A stretch of DNA of 64,000 bases from NCBI GenBank assembly GCA_965208525.1, contig OZ242340.1:3100001-3164000 (forward strand). Direction: 5' to 3'. The position numbers were made by a program, and so were the translations under genes. Shown piece after piece: positions 53,229 through 62,097 of this stretch. The stretch comes from VXYL01 sp965208525 (GTDB lineage Bacteria; Pseudomonadota; Gammaproteobacteria; Pseudomonadales; Azotimanducaceae). The notes below the pieces were generated by a model, which saw nothing but the letters and a program-made list of their open reading frames with translations, did no database searches and was not told where the DNA came from. Each line of letters opens with the position of its first letter. The stretch's first letter is position 1.

Positions 53229-54278
53229 GTGAAGGTCATTACGGGGGTCGGGGGCTGGCCGGCCGAGATCGGCGAGCAGGCGCGGGCGGCAGAGGCGCAA
53301 GGGTTCGACACCATCACCTGCGGCGAGCTGTCGCACGACTCGATGCTCACCATGACCGTCGCGGCGACTGCGACGGAACGCGTCGGCTTGCAGACCTCGG
53401 TGACAATCGCCTTTCCGCGCAGCCCAATGGTGCTGGCGATGGAAGCTTGGGACATCCAGCACCTCTCGAAGGGGCGTTTCGTGCTCGGCCTCGGCAGTCA
53501 GGTGAAAGGGCACAACGAGCGTCGCTTCGGCGGCACCTGGAGCCCTCCCGCGCCGAGAATGCGCGAATACATCCGCATGATGCACGAGGTGTGGGACTCG
53601 TGGCAGGACGGCAAGCGGCCCGAGTTCTTGGGGCGGCACTACACCTACACCCTGATGACGCCGAACTTCAATCCCGGCCCTATCGACTATCCGCGCCCGC
53701 AGGTGGGGCTTGCGATGGTCGGGCCAGGTATGGCGAGAGTCGCCGGGGACGTGGCGGACGTCGTCATGCCCCATGGCGGAATCATGTCGGACAAGTACAT
53801 GCGCGAGGTGCTGCTGCCGGCGGTTCGCGAGGGCCTCGTGCGCTCCGGACGCAACTGGAGCGACCTCGAGATCGCCGAGAGCGGCTATCTCGTGGTCGGC
53901 GACGACGACAGCGAGATCGAACGCAAGATCGACGGCATGAGGCGAGCGCTGTCCTTCTACGGTTCCACCCGCACCTACCACAAGGTGCTGGCGCTGCACG
54001 GCCTCGAAGAACTCGGCATGAAGCTGCACGCGCTGTCGCTGCAGGGCAAGTGGCAGGAGATGCACGACACGGTGGAGCCGGACCACATCCTCGAGCTGGC
54101 CGATACCTGCACGTGGGATCAATTGCCCGAGTTCCTCGCGACCAGGCGCGAGTACGCCACCCGCACCGGGCTTGGCATCCGGCGGGAAACGCCGGGGCAA
54201 CAGGAGCGGGCCAACGAAGTGCTGAAGCGGGTGCAGGCTGTGGACAACCCCGGCGTACCCCGCGGCCTTGAAATCTAG
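53229..54278 (+). CDS. LLM-class flavin/F420-dependent oxidoreductase
   Basis: A 349-residue bacterial-luciferase-like TIM barrel. It begins KVITGVGGWPAEIGEQARAA and has SVTIAFPRSPMVLAMEAWDI then LSKGRFVLGLGSQVKGHNER, the family's central motif. The layout resembles the MSMEG_2256 group that uses F420 in actinobacteria, but FMN is equally possible here. It starts at GTG 53229. The hot-dog dehydratase follows 14 bases after its stop, so the two probably act on one pathway. Confidence 0.92.
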   Translation: MKVITGVGGWPAEIGEQARAAEAQGFDTITCGELSHDSMLTMTVAATATERVGLQTSVTIAFPRSPMVLAMEAWDIQHLSKGRFVLGLGSQVKGHNERRFGGTWSPPAPRMREYIRMMHEVWDSWQDGKRPEFLGRHYTYTLMTPNFNPGPIDYPRPQVGLAMVGPGMARVAGDVADVVMPHGGIMSDKYMREVLLPAVREGLVRSGRNWSDLEIAESGYLVVGDDDSEIERKIDGMRRALSFYGSTRTYHKVLALHGLEELGMKLHALSLQGKWQEMHDTVEPDHILELADTCTWDQLPEFLATRREYATRTGLGIRRETPGQQERANEVLKRVQAVDNPGVPRGLEI

Positions 54279-54292
54279 GCGGAGGGACAGCA

Positions 54293-55387
54293 ATGGCAGA
54301 CGGCGACCTCATTACCACCATCGACGAGTTCCAGGACGAATACCGCAAGACCATCGGCCAAACGCTGCCGCATCGGCCGAGCAAGCAGGCCAACATCGAC
54401 AACGTGCGCCGCTTCGGCGATGGCGTGGGCGACTACAACCCCCTGTGGCGCGACGAAGAGCACGCCTCGGCAAGCCGCTTCGGCATGATCACGGCGCCGC
54501 CGCCGTTCCTGTTCGGCGTCACCTTGGGTGTCGTGGCCGGTGAGACCGGCGGCATCGACCGGCGGCGGGTGTCCACGGAGTACCTGCCGGTGAACTATGC
54601 CGGTGCCGAGATCGAGTTCGTCCGCCCCATCTGGCGCGACGACACGATCACCGCAAGCGAAACGGTGGGCGAGACGATTCGCAAGACCAGTCGCCGCATC
54701 GGCGCCATCAACTTCAACACTGGTTTCGTAACCTTCACGAACCAGCGCCAGGAGGTGGTCGCCACCATCAAGACGACGATGGCGCGATACCAGAACATGG
54801 GACACACGCTGGAATACGACCGTGCGCCCAAGGAAGGCGAGGGCGGCAGCGTTGTCGAGCCGGCGGATCCGCTCGTTTGGGAGCGAGAGCGGCGGGGTGC
54901 CGACACGCGGTTCTGGGAGGACGTTGCAGTAGGCGATGCCCTGCCGTCGCTCAAGAAAGGCACCTATTCGGTGACCGAGCTGTTCCTCTTCACCCACGGC
55001 GTGCTCGGTACCGGTCGCACCTCGCGTACGGCGTTGGAGGCAGAAGGCTCCGCTGACCTCGGCGGCGGCGGTCGCTTCGACGAAGAACACGCCCGCAAGC
55101 GCCGCAACATGCCGGGCCAGTTCGACTTCGGGCCCCAGCGCGTGTGCTGGTTAAGCCAAATCGTCACCGACTGGATGGGAGACGACGGCACCCTCAAGTC
55201 CCTAAGCGCACAGGTTCGCCACCCCAACTTGGTGGGGGATACCAACACGGTACACGGCGAGGTAACGGGCAAGTCCGTCGCCGGCAACGAGCACCTAGTC
55301 GAAGTGCAGATCCGAAACGTCAACCAGTCGGGGCTCCCCACGGCCCTCGGTTCGGCAACGGTGGCGTTGCGCTCACGCGACGATTAG
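54293..55387 (+). CDS. Double hot-dog MaoC-like dehydratase
   Basis: A 364-residue protein with two hot-dog modules. The N-terminal one resembles FAS1-like dehydratase (VRRFGDGVGDYNPLWRDEEH, APPPFLFGVTLGVV) and the C-terminal one is a MaoC-like module with HARKRRNMPGQFDFGPQR. The usual catalytic Asp and His of the hydratase-2 motif are only partly recognisable (DYNPLWRDEEHA). It probably hydrates or dehydrates an acyl-CoA thioester. It is co-directional with the LLM oxidoreductase just upstream. Confidence 0.88.
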   Translation: MADGDLITTIDEFQDEYRKTIGQTLPHRPSKQANIDNVRRFGDGVGDYNPLWRDEEHASASRFGMITAPPPFLFGVTLGVVAGETGGIDRRRVSTEYLPVNYAGAEIEFVRPIWRDDTITASETVGETIRKTSRRIGAINFNTGFVTFTNQRQEVVATIKTTMARYQNMGHTLEYDRAPKEGEGGSVVEPADPLVWERERRGADTRFWEDVAVGDALPSLKKGTYSVTELFLFTHGVLGTGRTSRTALEAEGSADLGGGGRFDEEHARKRRNMPGQFDFGPQRVCWLSQIVTDWMGDDGTLKSLSAQVRHPNLVGDTNTVHGEVTGKSVAGNEHLVEVQIRNVNQSGLPTALGSATVALRSRDD

Positions 55388-55392
55388 GGAGC

Positions 55393-55697
55393 CCTTGGAG
55401 AGAAGGCATTGTGCCTTCCATGGCACCGATGGGCGCCTTTCTGAGGCAACGCCCTGCAAATCAGTGCGCCTCGCGGCGCGCTTGCGCCTGAGGAAGGCCA
55501 ACCGAGAAGGGCGACGCATGCGTCGCCCCTACGGCCCGGGGGCATGACCGACACCTTCCTGTAGGGGCGACGCGTCGCCCTGTCCGGCTTGACCGACACC
55601 TTTCTGTAGGGGCGACGCATGCGTCGCCCTGTCCGGCAGACCGGTGGGCCGCCGCCAAGTCCGACAGACTGCTAAGGAAGGCAGAGTGCCTTCCCTC
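55393..55697. repeat. Palindromic intergenic repeat 6, with tandem insert
   Basis: The left arm CCTTGGAGAGAAGGCATTGT (from 55393) and right arm GGAAGGCAGAGTGCCTTCCC (55676-55695) are family members, 257 bases apart rather than about 90. The extra length is a tandem array of another palindrome family (55509-55629), so one repeat appears to have entered the other. Confidence 0.85.
55509..55629. repeat. Three tandem GGGCGACGC palindromes
   Basis: GGGCGACGCATGCGTCGCCC occurs at 55509-55528 and 55610-55629, and a four-base-shorter form GGGCGACGCGTCGCCC at 55565-55580. Copies two and three are preceded by TGACCGACACCTT-CTGTAG. All three are perfect palindromes. Similar GTAGGGGCGAC units are widespread in several bacterial phyla. 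Confidence 0.93.
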
Positions 55698-55707
55698 ACG
55701 GCACGAG

Positions 55708-57330
55708 CTAGGTGCGCCCCGGCACGGTGCGTGCGGGGGCGCGGGCGCCAGGTGGGGTGTCGCCGGACTTGGGGGTGGGATCCCAGCGGGTCGTGGCGAG
55801 GTAGCGCATGGCGGTTCGGGTGGCTGCGGGGGAGTCGAGTCGCTGCAAGGCTTCGATGGACCAGCCGCGGACATGGTGGTGCCAAGAGTAGAGGTTGTCC
55901 GTGAGGGCAGGGACTAGGGCGTCTGGGTTGGTTAGGTTCGGAGCGAGCCGGGCCGCGGCGGTGGCGGCGTTGCGGCGGACAAGGGCGTCTTCGTCCTGCA
56001 ATGGAGCGAGCAGTTCGGAGGCGTCGAGGGGATTGGCCTGGGCGATCGTGCCGGCGGCTTCGACGGCATAACGGCGCACGTTGGGGTCTTGGTGTTGCAT
56101 CGCCTGTAGCACTTTGGGAAGCGCGATTGCGGCAGGTGGCCCGATGTCCCCTAGGACGTCGAGCGCTCGCACGGTTCCGTTACCGTCTTGGGCATCAACC
56201 ATTGCCGCGAGGCGCGGCGCGGCGTTGGCGCCGGCGGCAACCAAGCCGTAGGCGGCGATGGTTCGCAAGGACACATCGTCGCTCAGGAAGGCATCGAACA
56301 ACGGCGTGAGCCCCGACTCTCCGCGTGCCGGGGCCATGCCAAGGGAATAGGCCGCCCCCAAGGCGATGCGGTCGTCATCGCTGCCAAGGTTCCGGCAGCA
56401 GTTGCCACTGACCGGGCGTGATGACGCGTCGCCACGATGCCAGTCCCACATCGAATGCCACACCGGCGCGAGCGGGTCTTCGTCCTCCGGCCAAGGCACG
56501 CCGGCGTGTTGCCACGACGGTGCAACCGGGTCGCGGTCTCGGGTGAACAGGAACTTCACCATGTGGCGCGGCTCGTCGGTGACGTTGGCGCTGTGGCGGC
56601 CATGCACGATGTCGAAGTGGGTGATGGTGACGGTGCCAGCCGCGCCGGTGAGGGGGATCTTCGCGGCCTCCCACGGCTCGTCGAGCTTGGCCATTTCCGC
56701 GAACATGGACGGATTGTCCTTGCGGAAGCGCTCTAGCCGCTCGCGGTGGAAGCGCCGTGCCTCCTCGCTGCCGAGCACGTCGCCGCCGAACTTTGCCCTC
56801 GCTTCCTCGCGCGCCTGCTTGTTGAGCTCGTTCAGCTTCGCCCGCGCCGCCTCCAGTGCCCTTCGGGGGACGTACTGGCTGCCAGGCACGATGCCGGTGG
56901 GGCCCTTCTCCAAGGGCGTGTCCTGCGGGTAGTAGAACAACATGGCGTAGCGGGTGCGGTGCATGCGCCGCAGGCCGTCGACGGCATAGTGCGAGTGGTT
57001 GTCGCCGTCCTTGTGCAGGGGTTGCGCTGCGTTCAGGAACGCAAAGTGGTCGTGGCGGTGAAAATGCAGGTAGTAGCCCGCACCCAAGATGGACGTGAGG
57101 GCGCCGCGAATCACCGGCTCGTCCAGCATGTGGGCGAGTTCCGGGACGCAGGGAAGGAGGTTGTTGTGGCCGAGGGGACCGCCTTCGTCGAGGCCATGGA
57201 GCGCATCGAGCATCCGTTCGTGGAACTCGCGCGGCAGCTCAGAGCGCAAGGTCAGATAGCCGTCGCGGATGAAGCCTTGCATGGCCGCGTCGTCCAGCAG
57301 GCGTTCTGGGGCGGTAGCTGTGGCGTTCAA
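55708..57330 (-). CDS. PhyH-type dioxygenase fused to HEAT-like repeats (second copy)
   Basis: A 540-residue protein with the same architecture as 49660-51273. The N-terminal PhyH domain has H106-x-D108 (PLHKDGDNHSH) and a distal His in DIVHGRHSANV followed by PRHMVKFLFTRDRDP. The C-terminal HEAT-like repeats include SLRTIAAYGLVAAGANAAPR, ALPKVLQAMQHQDPNVRRYA and EDALVRRNAATAAARLAPNL. The two genes differ enough in sequence to be old paralogues. It starts at ATG 57330. Palindromic repeats flank it on both sides. Confidence 0.92.
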   Translation of the reverse strand: MNATATAPERLLDDAAMQGFIRDGYLTLRSELPREFHERMLDALHGLDEGGPLGHNNLLPCVPELAHMLDEPVIRGALTSILGAGYYLHFHRHDHFAFLNAAQPLHKDGDNHSHYAVDGLRRMHRTRYAMLFYYPQDTPLEKGPTGIVPGSQYVPRRALEAARAKLNELNKQAREEARAKFGGDVLGSEEARRFHRERLERFRKDNPSMFAEMAKLDEPWEAAKIPLTGAAGTVTITHFDIVHGRHSANVTDEPRHMVKFLFTRDRDPVAPSWQHAGVPWPEDEDPLAPVWHSMWDWHRGDASSRPVSGNCCRNLGSDDDRIALGAAYSLGMAPARGESGLTPLFDAFLSDDVSLRTIAAYGLVAAGANAAPRLAAMVDAQDGNGTVRALDVLGDIGPPAAIALPKVLQAMQHQDPNVRRYAVEAAGTIAQANPLDASELLAPLQDEDALVRRNAATAAARLAPNLTNPDALVPALTDNLYSWHHHVRGWSIEALQRLDSPAATRTAMRYLATTRWDPTPKSGDTPPGARAPARTVPGRT

Positions 57331-57388
57331 GCGTCGATCGATCCAGGAGCGAAAGTGCGGATTCTAGGCTGTGTGCGTCGCTTGTGGG

Positions 57389-57553
57389 CCTTGGGGGCGA
57401 GGGCATCTTGCCCTCGCACGCGCCGCAAGGCGCGAGAGGTCGACGGTTCGGAAAGCAACGGCTTCAGGTCGCGCTTCCACTCTCACGCCCATGTTGTCCA
57501 CCAAACGGCACGCCTGTCGGCGCGTACGAGTGCAAGATGCCCTCGTCCCCAGG
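57389..57553. repeat. Palindromic intergenic repeat 7
   Basis: The left arm CTTGGGGGCGAGGGCATCTT (from 57390) and right arm TGCAAGATGCCCTCGTCCCC (57531-57550) are complementary with a few differences. The centre contains CGCGCCGCAAGGCGCG. It lies between the dioxygenase-HEAT gene and the ThDP enzyme gene. Confidence 0.83.
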
Positions 57554-57578
57554 GGACCCGCCGGCGCCATGGGAGGCC

Positions 57579-59213
57579 CTACTCATTGGAGATCGAAATC
57601 TCCTTGTCGGTGATGAACTCCACCAGCGCTGGGCGGCCGTCCCTGGTGGCGGCGATGCCGCGTTCGATGGCACCCCCGATGTCGCCGGGGTCCGTGACGC
57701 GTTCGCCGTGGCCGCCGAACGCCTTGGCCATGTCGGCGTAGTTGCCGGAGATGTCGGTGGACCCGTACTTCTCCTGCGCCACCTGCATGATGGGAATCTC
57801 GATGGCCATGGAGAAGTTGTTCATCAGGATCGACAGGATCGGGATGCGTTCCCGTACCGCGGTCTCGAAATCCATGCCGGTGAAGCCGATGGCGGCGTCG
57901 CCCCAGACGTTGATGCAGGTCGCCTCCGGCTGCGCCACCTTGGCCCCCATCGCCAGGCCCAGGCCGTAGCCGAGCTGGGTCGTCTTGCCCCAGCCGATGT
58001 AGGAAAGCGGCGTGGTGGACTCCCAGAACGGCGAGAGTTGGTCGCGGGGGCTGCCGGCGTCATGGGTGATGATCGTGTTGTCGATGTCCACGGCGCGGTG
58101 CAATTCGGCGAGGACCCGGTAGGGATTGATGGGCGCCTCGTTGTTGGTGCGCTTGGCCTGCCATTCGGCGAGCCACTCGGCCTTGAGGGTGGCGATGCGC
58201 TTTTGCACCTTGCCGGCGCGGTTGTCGGCTTTGCCGTGGTCGCGGTCCGACATCGCTTGGCTGAGCGCTGCAAGGGAGAGCTGGGCGTCGCCGATGAGGG
58301 CGTGCTGCACCTCCACGTCCTTGTTGAGATCCATGGGATCGAGGGTGGCGTGGATGATGGTCTTGCCGCGGGGCATGGGAACCCCGAAGCCGGTTAGGGC
58401 GAAGCTGCAGCCGATGCCGAGGATCACGTCCGCCTCGGCGAGGAAGGTCTTCACCGTGCGAGGATTGGCGCGGCCGCCTGAGCCTAGCGACAGCGGATGG
58501 GTTTCGTTGAAGGCGCTCTTGCCTTCGAGGCTGGTGGTGACGGGGATGTTCCACTCTTCGGCGAGGGCGCGCAGCTCATCCCACGCTTCGGCATAGTGGA
58601 CCCCCTGACCGGCGTAGATGACCGGCCGTTCGGCGTTCGCTAGCACTTCCGCGGCACGGTCCACGTCCGCAGGATCTGGCCCCACACGAGTCGCAAAGCT
58701 CGGCGTGTGCTCCCAGCCCTCCGGCACCTCTTCGCGGAACACGTCGACCGGCACTTCGATCAGTACAGGGCCAGGACGACCGTTGCGAAGCTGGAAGAAC
58801 GCCCGCCGCATCACTTCCGGAATGGCACGGCCCATGGTGAGCGGCTCTGCCCACTTGGTGACGTGGCGCATGTTCAGCGTCGAGTTGAAGTTCGGGTAGT
58901 AGTTGGCGATGCGACGCGGATACCCGGCTGGCAGCACGAGAATGGGTGCGGATTCCGAGTACGCCTGCGCCACGCCGCCGAACGCGTTCTCCGAGCCCGG
59001 GCCGTGCTGCATCGTGAACACGCCAATCTTCTTGCCGGAGGAGAGCCGCGAATAGGCGTCTGCCATGTGCAGGCCGATCCGCTCTTGACGGACGACGATC
59101 GTGCGGATGTCTGCCACCGCCGCAGCCTCGATGATGGGATTGACGGGATAGGTGAAGATCGTGTCGACCCCCTCCCGCTTCAGGGCGTGGGCAATGGCTT
59201 CTGCAACCTGCAT
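57579..59213 (-). CDS. Thiamine diphosphate-dependent enzyme (acetolactate synthase-like)
   Basis: A 544-residue ThDP enzyme with the three-domain arrangement. The catalytic Glu is E44 (VVRQERIGLHMADAYSR). The central domain has VIYAGQGVHYAEAWDELRAL. The C-terminal ThDP motif is GDAAIGFTGMDFETAVRERI, with PILSILMNN in place of the usual NN end. It is related to acetolactate synthase and to oxalyl-CoA, benzoylformate and sulfopyruvate decarboxylases; the reaction is not predictable. The transporter gene lies upstream on the same strand with 43 bases between, so they may form an operon. Confidence 0.92.
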   Translation of the reverse strand: MQVAEAIAHALKREGVDTIFTYPVNPIIEAAAVADIRTIVVRQERIGLHMADAYSRLSSGKKIGVFTMQHGPGSENAFGGVAQAYSESAPILVLPAGYPRRIANYYPNFNSTLNMRHVTKWAEPLTMGRAIPEVMRRAFFQLRNGRPGPVLIEVPVDVFREEVPEGWEHTPSFATRVGPDPADVDRAAEVLANAERPVIYAGQGVHYAEAWDELRALAEEWNIPVTTSLEGKSAFNETHPLSLGSGGRANPRTVKTFLAEADVILGIGCSFALTGFGVPMPRGKTIIHATLDPMDLNKDVEVQHALIGDAQLSLAALSQAMSDRDHGKADNRAGKVQKRIATLKAEWLAEWQAKRTNNEAPINPYRVLAELHRAVDIDNTIITHDAGSPRDQLSPFWESTTPLSYIGWGKTTQLGYGLGLAMGAKVAQPEATCINVWGDAAIGFTGMDFETAVRERIPILSILMNNFSMAIEIPIMQVAQEKYGSTDISGNYADMAKAFGGHGERVTDPGDIGGAIERGIAATRDGRPALVEFITDKEISISNE

Positions 59214-59255
59214 GGTGGTTCCCCTTGGACGTGTTTGGTGGAGGGTGGTGCGCTG

Positions 59256-60650
59256 TCAATCGCCGAATATCTGCAGGATCACGCCGTACCAGATGGCGAC
59301 GCCGGCCATGATGACCTGAAAGACGAAGGTCGCCCACAACGCGAGGTGCATCGTGCGTCCTGGCCGCACGCGCTGGTCCATCACGTTGCGTTGCAGCCAG
59401 AGGGCGGCGCCGCTCTGGATGGGCAGCGTGATGGCGGCAAAGGTGGCCGAGATCAGGATCAGGGCGATGGGATTCTGAAAGCTGAAGTAGAGCAGGAACG
59501 CCATCAGCGGGATGGCAACGACATAGCCCCGAGTCCACTTCGCGCGGTGGATGCGCAACCGGGAGATGAAGCCCCACTCGATGACGTAGTCCGGGAACAC
59601 CCGACCGCCGGCGCCGACGCCGGAGAGCGTGGTGGAGAACAGGATGAAGAAGGCGCCGATGCCGAACACCCACAGCGACCAGCCGCCCAGCGTTTCCGTG
59701 AACATGCCGGAAAGCACGCGGATGGTGTCTAGGCCCTCTGGAATCTCTCCGTTCGGGTTCAGCACTCCGGCGCCCAAGATGAAGAACGGCACCGTGGCGA
59801 GCGTGAGGATGATGAGGGTGGCGACGACGTCGGTCTGCAGCACGCGAATCCAGCCCTTGGCCCGATCCACCCAGCCCGGGTCGCTCGGGTCCGATCCGAT
59901 GTGACGGGGATAGCCCTTTTCCACGCACCAGTACGTATAGGCGGCGATCTCGCCGGAGTTGACGCCGGTGTAGCCGTACATGGCAATGGCGAGCGCCGCG
60001 TACACCGCCGGAAACTCGAACGAGAAGCCGAGCGCGATGTCGTCGGCGGTGACCGCGTACTCGGTGAACTGCATGAGCACGGCGCAGAAGATGGTGATGG
60101 CGGTGAACCCCATCACCAGGAACAGCATCACCTTCTCGAGATGGCGGTAGGAGTTCGTGATGAGAATGCCGATGGCTGCGGCGACGATGATGCCGGTGGA
60201 AATGGTGGACTCGATTCCGGTCAAGAGCTCGAGCGACTGGCCGGCGCCGCCGACGATGCCGCCCAGACCAAACAGGCCAATGCCGAAGCTGGCGGTGGCG
60301 AGCCAGATGGGCCAGCCGACAGGGCCTCTGGGCCCCATGATCCGACCGGGCACGCGGTTGAGGGCACGCATGTAGGTGTCGCCGGTGGTGATGCAGTAGC
60401 GGGCGATCTCCGCCTGCACCACGGACTTGCTCCAGCACGACACCAGCACCCACCAGAGCAGGACGAAGCCGGCGTTGGCGCCGAGCCCCGCCGTCATGAT
60501 GACCTCGCCGGAGCCGACGATGGAGCCGGCGACGATCACGCTGGGCCCCAGGTGCTTGAAGCGACCGACGAGACTGGTGGGCGGTGCCAGCGATTGCCCT
60601 TCGGCTTGGGTGTAGGGATCGATCTCGCGCTGTGCTGCGGTTTCCGCCAT
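59256..60650 (-). CDS. Nramp-like transporter
   Basis: About 464 residues with 11-12 hydrophobic segments. The first helix has GPSVIVAGSIVGSGEVIMTA, resembling the Nramp helix-1 region, but the metal-binding DPGN is replaced by GSGE, so it may not carry manganese. It lies between the dioxygenase at 60652 and the ThDP enzyme at 57579, all on the minus strand. ATG 60650 and the in-frame ATG 60662 are both possible; the latter overlaps the upstream stop. It probably imports the substrate of the neighbouring enzymes. Confidence 0.85.
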   Translation of the reverse strand: MAETAAQREIDPYTQAEGQSLAPPTSLVGRFKHLGPSVIVAGSIVGSGEVIMTAGLGANAGFVLLWWVLVSCWSKSVVQAEIARYCITTGDTYMRALNRVPGRIMGPRGPVGWPIWLATASFGIGLFGLGGIVGGAGQSLELLTGIESTISTGIIVAAAIGILITNSYRHLEKVMLFLVMGFTAITIFCAVLMQFTEYAVTADDIALGFSFEFPAVYAALAIAMYGYTGVNSGEIAAYTYWCVEKGYPRHIGSDPSDPGWVDRAKGWIRVLQTDVVATLIILTLATVPFFILGAGVLNPNGEIPEGLDTIRVLSGMFTETLGGWSLWVFGIGAFFILFSTTLSGVGAGGRVFPDYVIEWGFISRLRIHRAKWTRGYVVAIPLMAFLLYFSFQNPIALILISATFAAITLPIQSGAALWLQRNVMDQRVRPGRTMHLALWATFVFQVIMAGVAIWYGVILQIFGD

Positions 60651-60651
60651 G

Positions 60652-61806
60652 TCAGTAGGCATACTGGTCAACGCGGGCTTGGGCTTGGGAGATGCCCTTG
60701 CCGCGGACGATGTCGGGATCGAGCCAGCGCTCTATTGCCTCGGCCTCGTAGCCGAAGCCGAGGTTGCGGTCCAGCACTTCGTCGCGGCTCAGCCATTCGC
60801 CGTCATAGCGCACCGGGAAGCCCTGGCCGCTCAGTTCATAGGCGTAAAGACGACAAAGCGTGTCGCCTTCGTCGTAATCGCCGACCCAGGTGAGCCACGG
60901 CGCCTCGATCTTCAGCCGCTCGCGGGTGGCGGCGTGCGCCGAGGCGATGTAGTTGCCGAGATCCCAATCCGGAATCGCCCGCTCGTGGAACGTGGGCCCG
61001 CCGGGCAGCTTGCCGTCGTGGAAGAGATAGGTGTCGCCGTTCTGCAGCAGCACGCGGGCATTGGCGATGGGTTTGTCGCTGTGCGTCGCCATGAGCCGCT
61101 TGCCGGACTCCGACAGCGCATCGAACGCGGCGTCGGTGAACGGGTAGTAGCCGGTGGCCGGCGGGTGGCTCGCAGCAGCGTATTTGTTGAAGAAGCCGAT
61201 GCGATGCCGCTTCGAGCGATTCGGCGCCGCCTTGTGCCAGCAGTGCATGTTCATCAGCAAGAGGTCGCCGCGCTTGAGCTCTGGGTCGATGAAGCTGTCG
61301 TCGTCGGGGCGGATGGCGGCGTTCACCTCCAGAGTGCGACCGCCGCGATCGTGGATGCGTTCCAGGCGATGCGACCCCGGCGCGACGAAGAGCTGGCCGG
61401 CCTCCTCGTCGAAGTCGTCGAGTGGCACGATGGTGAACAGCCAGTTCATGGACGACCCCACCGGGCGCCAGCGCTTGTAGTCGTTGTGCATGGGAATGCC
61501 GGGGCCGCCGGGGGTGCGGTCATACACCACGAACGCGGTGAGCACGGGATCCTCTTCGAGCAGCGTGGCGGCAGAATCCACCACGGTGGGGTGTTCGGCA
61601 ACGAAGGCGAGGTCCGGATCGGCCATGCAGCTTTCGGCCAGCGTGTAGCGTCCTGGCGCCGGATACACTCCCGGCACGGGCCCGTGCAGCGGCGGATGGC
61701 GCTTGAACGCCGTGGCAAATCGCTCGATCTCGTGATCGTCGAGCGCCCCGCGCACCACCGTGAAGCCGTCACGCACATACTGCGCCACCTGCGCTGCCGT
61801 GAGCAT
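60652..61806 (-). CDS. Phytanoyl-CoA dioxygenase (PhyH) family protein
   Basis: A 384-residue oxygenase, longer than the others by about 100 C-terminal residues. Iron ligands are H107-x-D109 (PMHNDYKRW) and distal H191 (HCWHKAAPNRSKRHR). It begins LTAAQVAQYVRDGFTVVRGA. The extra C-terminal region (YDGEWLSRDEVLDRNLGFGY and WLDPDIVRGKGISQAQARV) has no known motif. ATG 61806 has GGAGGGG upstream. The stop touches the transporter start, so it and the transporter and ThDP genes probably form one operon. Confidence 0.92.
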   Translation of the reverse strand: MLTAAQVAQYVRDGFTVVRGALDDHEIERFATAFKRHPPLHGPVPGVYPAPGRYTLAESCMADPDLAFVAEHPTVVDSAATLLEEDPVLTAFVVYDRTPGGPGIPMHNDYKRWRPVGSSMNWLFTIVPLDDFDEEAGQLFVAPGSHRLERIHDRGGRTLEVNAAIRPDDDSFIDPELKRGDLLLMNMHCWHKAAPNRSKRHRIGFFNKYAAASHPPATGYYPFTDAAFDALSESGKRLMATHSDKPIANARVLLQNGDTYLFHDGKLPGGPTFHERAIPDWDLGNYIASAHAATRERLKIEAPWLTWVGDYDEGDTLCRLYAYELSGQGFPVRYDGEWLSRDEVLDRNLGFGYEAEAIERWLDPDIVRGKGISQAQARVDQYAY

Positions 61807-61919
61807 CGCTTTCCCCTCCGTCCACGTCGCCACGCACGGCAAGTCGCGCGGCGTCCGCGTGCAGTATCGGGCTTTGCAGCCCGAAACTCCAATGGCGCTT
61901 ACCGCTGGTGCGAGCGCAC

Positions 61920-62042
61920 CCTCGCGGGCGCATGGGCAGTTCGCTGGCGCGAACAGCTGGCCTTCGCGCTCGCGTTCGCTCGCAGCTACGGCTCGCAGCC
62001 TGTCGCCCTTCGCCGCTGACGCAGCGGTGTCTGACAGGTTGC
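61920..62042. repeat. GCAGTTCGC-type palindromic repeat
   Basis: GGGCAGTTCGCTGGCGCGAA is followed by a TTCGCGCTCGCGTTCGCTCG run and a GCTACGGCTCGCAGCC piece. The modules match those at 46758-46880 and inside the repeat at 36268. It lies in the intergenic gap before the MFS gene. Confidence 0.75.
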
Positions 62043-62097
62043 GAGCGCGTGGTGAAGCCCTACACTTCGCAATACCTGTCGGTGCGGACGACCGCCG

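Noticed and set aside
55509..55629. CRISPR-like repeats
   Set aside because: The units are palindromes of varying length without regular spacers; they form a tandem repeat family.
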